Assembly: GCF_001417735.1 (NCBI RefSeq)
Contig: NZ_BBUZ01000029.1
Span: 221,926 to 285,925 of the forward strand
Length of the DNA: 64,000 nucleotides
From: Streptomyces sp. NBRC 110028
GTDB lineage: Bacteria; Actinomycetota; Actinomycetes; Streptomycetales; Streptomycetaceae
Direction: 5' to 3'
Shown: positions 60,651-64,000 of the stretch, one piece after another
How the letters are laid out: every line of letters starts with the position of its first letter
Position numbering within the stretch: the first letter of the stretch is position 1
The notes under the pieces: model-generated
What the model was told of the DNA's origin: nothing
The model's input: the letters and a program-made list of their open reading frames with translations, nothing else
The model's database searches: none
Made by a program: the position numbers and the translations under genes

Positions 60651-61140
60651 TTCGGACAGGTCACCTCGTGAAAGCGCGAGGCTAGTCTTGGAGATGCTCG
60701 CCGGCCCCCTGCCCGGCATCTACGACCCCACAGGCCCGGGAAAGCTGCTGTTCGCATTCTTCGCGGCGATGGCGCAGACCGAGCGGGAGGACATCCGCGA
60801 GTCCACGTCCGAAGGGCTCGACACCGCGGCCCGCAAGGGCAAGCACGGCGGCCGCCCGTCATAACCTACGACATGCTCCACACCGTGCTCCGCCGCCGCG
60901 CGGCCGGCGAGCCCGTCGAGCAGATTCAGCCCGACCTGATCATCCCCACCGGCAAGCGCAAGGACCAGAACCCCTCGGTGGCCAGCATCTACCGGGCACT
61001 CGCCGAGCACGCCAAGCGCGAGGCATACCCCGAAGCCGTCGCCCAGGCACACGCCGACTTCTCCGCCCTCCAGGCCGGGGAAGTCCGGAGCCACGGGCCA
61101 AGTCACAGCCCGTACGGTGACACGCCTCCAGGGGCACGGG
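60651..61140 (+). pseudogene. Serine resolvase, C-terminal piece
   Basis: SARLVLEMLAGPLPGIYDPT, GKLLFAFFAAMAQTEREDIR and ESTSEGLDTAARKGKHGGRP continue the resolvase. A frameshift at about 60858 then leads into MLHTVLRRRAAGEPVEQIQP and NPSVASIYRALAEHAKRE, the DNA-binding helix-turn-helix. The gene is dead through both the insertion and the frameshift. Confidence 0.75.
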
Positions 61141-61151
61141 AGCGCTTAGCG

Positions 61152-61631
61152 CTAACGGCTGTTCCGTAGTTCCCCGAGGCCGGACGAGTTCTGAGGGTCA
61201 GGTGCTGCCATCAGCGACACATCCTCCATGGGAACCTCGCGACCATCGTCATCGAGAAACCCCACGTGGACGGCCCGACCCGTGGAGCGGGTCCGCTGGG
61301 AAGCGGAGGGACCTGCGGGCCGCGGACGGTGACGGTCCCCCCACTGCTGCAGCGCACCCAGGACGGGCTGCAGTTCGAGCCCGGCCGGCGTCAGATGGTA
61401 GCTCTGCCGGTGCCTGCTACCGGCCTCCTGGTATGCCAGCGTCCGCAGCACTCCGGCGTCGACGAGAACCTTGAGTCGGTCACTGAGCAGGTTCGACGCG
61501 ATGCCGAGAGCTGACCGGATTTCAGCGAACCGGTGCCTGCCGTAGAGGACCTCACGCAGCACCAGCAGAGTCCACCGCTCGCCGAGTATCTGCAGGCTCC
61601 GCTCCATGGAACAGGCCGGCTCGTCATCCAT
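61152..61631 (-). CDS. HxlR-family regulator
   Basis: A 159-residue HxlR winged-helix protein: CSMERSLQILGERWTLLVLR, EVLYGRHRFAEIRSALGIAS, NLLSDRLKVLVDAGVL, then LTPAGLELQPVLGALQQWGD. The conserved Cys near the N-terminus could sense redox or aldehydes. ATG at 61631 is used; GTG at 61643 with AGGAAGG upstream is an alternative. It is a paralogue of the regulator at 62191, sharing the C-terminal VHVGFLDDDGREV type extension. No divergent partner remains beside it. Confidence 0.85.
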   Translation of the reverse strand: MDDEPACSMERSLQILGERWTLLVLREVLYGRHRFAEIRSALGIASNLLSDRLKVLVDAGVLRTLAYQEAGSRHRQSYHLTPAGLELQPVLGALQQWGDRHRPRPAGPSASQRTRSTGRAVHVGFLDDDGREVPMEDVSLMAAPDPQNSSGLGELRNSR

Positions 61632-62190
61632 AGGGCCGGACACGTGCCTTCCTGACGGCACAGAACTCACCTCCACATCGACGCCGGGTACTCGTTCCGG
61701 TGGCCACATACGCCCCGCAGCCCGCACGACCTGAGTTTACTATCACTAACCAGATGGCACGTACGCCTGCCGGGCGGGAGCAGGCGACTCGGGCAGGTCC
61801 TGCCACGGGGTGGACGGCGTGCATCACGCGCAAGATCCCACACAGGCAAAGGGACGCGGCAGGTAAGCAGAAACAACCGTGCACCCCCTCGCAGGCCGGG
61901 CCGATTGCACGCCGCGGCCGCCGACCTGGCGCATGTAACGGCGAGACGGGCTGGCCAGTACGACCGGCGAGCCAGTGATCCGGTCAGTAAGGCGCAGCCG
62001 GGGGCGTCCGCAGCGGACGCCGGACATGGACGGCGCTGCGGGAACCGCGGCCAGCCAGCCGTCAGGCGCGGCGCCTCCGGCGAAGGCCGCCCGCTCCGGA
62101 TTCCACGGAGCGGGCCGCAAGGCCTGGCGGCGTTCGTTCGCCTCCGGTCGTGGAGCCTGCGAGGGTCACGTCTTGGAACTGGAACCTGCG
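61632..62190. other. Gap between HxlR genes
   Basis: No convincing gene. The AT-rich words GTTTACTATCACTAACC near 61735 are the likely promoter/operator for the first HxlR gene. The rest is GC-rich with short spurious frames. Confidence 0.4.
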
Positions 62191-62649
62191 CTACTTCCGG
62201 CCAGGGGAGGCGGCGGTCGGCATCAGTGCCACGGAGCTTTCGTCGACTTCGTTTCCGTCGTCGTCGATGAACCCGACGTGCACCGGTCGTTCGGTGCCCT
62301 CGACCAGGCGCAGGATGCTCGGCCCGTCCGGCCACGGCAGGTACTTGTCGCCCCATTGCTGCAGGCCGAGCAGGACGACGAGGAGCTCCCGGCCCGCATC
62401 CGTGAGCACGTACGAGAAGCGAGCCCGCTCCCTGGGCTCCCGATAGGGCACCTTCTCCATCACGCCGTATTCGACCAGCGTGTTCAGGCGTGCGGTGAGA
62501 ACATCCGGCGCCACACCGAGCCCGCTGCGGAACTCCGAGAACCGGCTCGACCCCGCCACGGCCTCGCGCAGGATCAGAAACGTCCAGCGCTCGCCCAGCA
62601 CGCCCAGGCTGCGGGCGATAGCGCAACTGTCATTCGGAATCTTGCCCAT
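62191..62649 (-). CDS. HxlR-family regulator of SDR-DUF1330 gene
   Basis: A 152-residue HxlR protein: CAIARSLGVLGERWTFLILR, EAVAGSSRFSEFRSGLGVAP, DVLTARLNTLVEYGVMEKVP, LTDAGRELLVVLLGLQQWGD, and a C-terminal tail RPVHVGFIDDDGNEVDESSV. The Cys at residue 9 is the typical HxlR sensor position. ATG at 62649. It is divergent from the SDR fusion with an 79-bp spacer holding a TTCCAA/TTGGAA dyad, so it most likely controls that gene. Confidence 0.9.
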   Translation of the reverse strand: MGKIPNDSCAIARSLGVLGERWTFLILREAVAGSSRFSEFRSGLGVAPDVLTARLNTLVEYGVMEKVPYREPRERARFSYVLTDAGRELLVVLLGLQQWGDKYLPWPDGPSILRLVEGTERPVHVGFIDDDGNEVDESSVALMPTAASPGRK

Positions 62650-62675
62650 GCTGCAAGCCTACCCTGAGTTGCTTC

Positions 62676-62702
62676 TTCCAACCCAGGTGGTCTACATTGG
62701 AA
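62676..62702. promoter_or_regulatory. Dyad between HxlR and SDR genes
   Basis: TTCCAA at 62676-62681 and TTGGAA at 62697-62702 form an inverted pair 15 bases apart in the divergent spacer. AACCTACCC words on both sides (62663 region inverted and 62705) add further symmetry. Confidence 0.5.
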
Positions 62703-62728
62703 AAACCTACCCAGCAGGGAGTTGCGCA

Positions 62729-63751
62729 ATGCAGATCGAAGGACAGACCGCACTGGTCACCGGGGCGAACCGCGGCCTGGGACGTCACCTGGCGAAGCAG
62801 TTGCGCGACCGCGGCGCGACCGTCTACGCGGCCGCCCGCAATCCCGCAGCCGTCGACCTCGACGGCGTGAAGCCGATCGCCCTCGACGTGACCGACCCCG
62901 CCTCCATCGCCGCCGCGGCAGAGGCGACCGGCGACGTGTCGATCCTGGTCAACAACGCCGGTTCGGCCACCTACGCATCGCTGCTGACGGGCGACCTGGC
63001 GGACATCCGCCTGGAGATCGACACCCACTACCTCGGCACCTTGGCGGTCACCCGGGCATTCGCCCCCCAGCTCGGCTCTCACGACAGCAGCGCGGTGCTG
63101 AACATCCTGTCGGTCGCCTCCTGGGTCAACTTCCCCGACTTCGGTGCCTACTACGCCGCCAAGTCGGCCTCCTGGTCGATGACGAACGGGCTGCGCCAGG
63201 AACTCGCCCCGCAGGGCACCCGGGTCTCGGCGCTGCACGTCGGGTACATGGACACCGACATGACCGCCGGCCTCGACGCGCCGAAGGCCGACCCTGCCGA
63301 CATCGCGCGCATCGCTCTCGACGGTGTCGCTGCCGGTACCCCTGAGATCGTCGCCGACGAGATGAGCAAGACCGTGCTCGCAGGTCTGTCCGGAGGCGTT
63401 GGCGCGCTCCACCCGCAGTTCGGGACGGAGAAGGTCACGCCCGCTTACGTCATCGTCAACTTCGATGTGCTCGACGAGGAGGCCGGCCTGGCCTACGCGG
63501 CCGTGGCCCAGCAGTCCATCCTCGACCACGGCGGCCATTACCTGGTCGGGGGACCCACGCCCAGGCCCGTCGAAGGCACCTGGGACTCCTCCGGGTTCGT
63601 GGTCATCGAGTTTCCCGACATGGACCGGATCCGGGAGTGGTACGACTCCGCCGAGTACCGGCGGGCCCGGGAGATACGAAAGGACAAGGCCCGGGTGGCC
63701 ATGCTGTTCGTCGAGGGCGCACCGCCTGAGGGCTTCTCCCGCCCGGCCTAG
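62729..63751 (+). CDS. SDR oxidoreductase fused to a DUF1330 domain
   Basis: A 340-residue two-domain protein. Residues 1-~232 are a short-chain dehydrogenase: ALVTGANRGLGRHLAKQLRD, VNNAG, NILSVASW and YYAAKSASW (Tyr/Lys pair), VGYMDTDMTAGL. Residues ~236-340 are a DUF1330 domain: TPAYVIVNFDVLDEEAGLAY, HGGHYLVGGPTPRPVEGTWD, FVVIEFPDMDRIREWYDSAE, YRRAREIRKDKARVAMLFVE. SDRs of this kind usually stop after LHPQF. The joint TEKVTPAYVIV looks like a former start of a separate DUF1330 gene. ATG at 62729 has AGGGAG upstream. Confidence 0.87.
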   Translation: MQIEGQTALVTGANRGLGRHLAKQLRDRGATVYAAARNPAAVDLDGVKPIALDVTDPASIAAAAEATGDVSILVNNAGSATYASLLTGDLADIRLEIDTHYLGTLAVTRAFAPQLGSHDSSAVLNILSVASWVNFPDFGAYYAAKSASWSMTNGLRQELAPQGTRVSALHVGYMDTDMTAGLDAPKADPADIARIALDGVAAGTPEIVADEMSKTVLAGLSGGVGALHPQFGTEKVTPAYVIVNFDVLDEEAGLAYAAVAQQSILDHGGHYLVGGPTPRPVEGTWDSSGFVVIEFPDMDRIREWYDSAEYRRAREIRKDKARVAMLFVEGAPPEGFSRPA

Positions 63752-64000
63752 CCGTGCCGCTGGTGCGGTGATCAGAGGGGACTGCCGGGAAAGGCTCAAG
63801 GCGTCCGACGCGGTGCACTGGACGCCGAGGGCTGATTCGCCGAGATCGACCGGACAGGCCCTGGCCTCACGCTTCATGAAGCGGGCTGGCCGACAAGTGA
63901 TCAGCGAAGCCGAAAGTGCCTCTGAGCTGCAAAAACGAAGGTCACTGAGGTTCTTGTTCTCGCTTCAGGCGGAGGCACTTTCCAGGGCCCCGTACTCCCG
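63752..64000. other. Right edge: spacer with an 11-bp inverted repeat
   Basis: No gene is supported in the last 249 bases. GAAAGTGCCTC at 63912-63922 and GAGGCACTTTC at 63972-63982 are exact inverted copies 49 bases apart; this may be a terminator or the end of an insertion sequence lying past the window. Confidence 0.45.

Noticed and set aside
58939..60864. A continuous 641-codon plus-strand frame
   Set aside because: It strings together the two resolvase pieces through antisense of IS1380 and LysE sequence; the middle has no protein character and the LysE gene on the other strand is clear.

Overview
The window is high-GC actinobacterial DNA and almost certainly from a Streptomyces-type chromosome. 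The evidence is strongly GC-biased codon use with many GTG starts, ATGA/GTGA stop-start overlaps, several promoters that place the transcript start at the start codon, dense TetR/MarR/HxlR/LysR/GntR regulators, an SCO4402-like protein and Streptomyces-style mobile element debris. No essential housekeeping genes are present. It reads as an accessory, catabolic chromosome-arm segment.

Layout: (A) 1-3270 holds a truncated VOC protein, a TetR/MFS divergent pair with a clear palindromic operator, a decayed TetR fragment and a second TetR. (B) 3715-11905 is a plus-strand glycoside operon: GH1 beta-glucosidase, an SDR interrupted at a 17-G tract, a UidA-type beta-glucuronidase, an MFS transporter and a GH78 alpha-L-rhamnosidase. 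(C) 12117-20758 is a minus-strand aromatic operon (Rieske oxygenase, ferredoxin reductase, NTF2-like protein, aldehyde dehydrogenase, NTF2-like protein, maleylacetate reductase, hydroxyquinol dioxygenase) with a divergent TetR and a GlcG/HbpS protein. (D) 20929-26899 is a LysR-controlled beta-ketoadipate block (pcaF, pcaI, pcaJ), an NTF2-like protein, and an FAD monooxygenase divergent from a TetR. Regions C and D together encode hydroxyquinol -> maleylacetate -> 3-oxoadipate -> 3-oxoadipyl-CoA -> succinyl-CoA + acetyl-CoA. With region B this suggests a route for plant glycosides (sugar removal, then aglycone ring oxidation).

(E) 27026-30081 is a MarR/efflux pair whose MFS protein carries three extra C-terminal beta-sandwich domains. 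(F) 30342-40720 is a self-contained sugar-type regulon: ABC importer, cyclase-family hydrolase, MHS-type permease, split transketolase, SDR and a FadR-type GntR regulator. The same operator-like sequence sits before the importer, the permease and the regulator. (G) 41192-46758 has a GMC oxidoreductase divergent from a second copy of the Rieske/reductase/NTF2 cassette, plus a TetR.

(H) 46810-56176 is a graveyard: a GH3 pseudogene, Tn3-family transposase ends, a Stealth gene cut by an IS, two left-end fragments of the same IS, the 3' half of a tRNA-Pro (probable attachment-site scar), one intact IS with 25-bp perfect terminal repeats, an SCO4402-like gene and an enoyl-CoA hydratase. (I) 56320-61140 has an XRE-cupin regulator divergent from an ornithine-cyclodeaminase-like/aminotransferase operon, followed by a resolvase gene split by IS1380 debris and a LysE-type exporter. 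(J) 61152-63751 has two HxlR regulators and an SDR fused to a DUF1330 domain. All functional statements are from reading the sequence; no database search was run.
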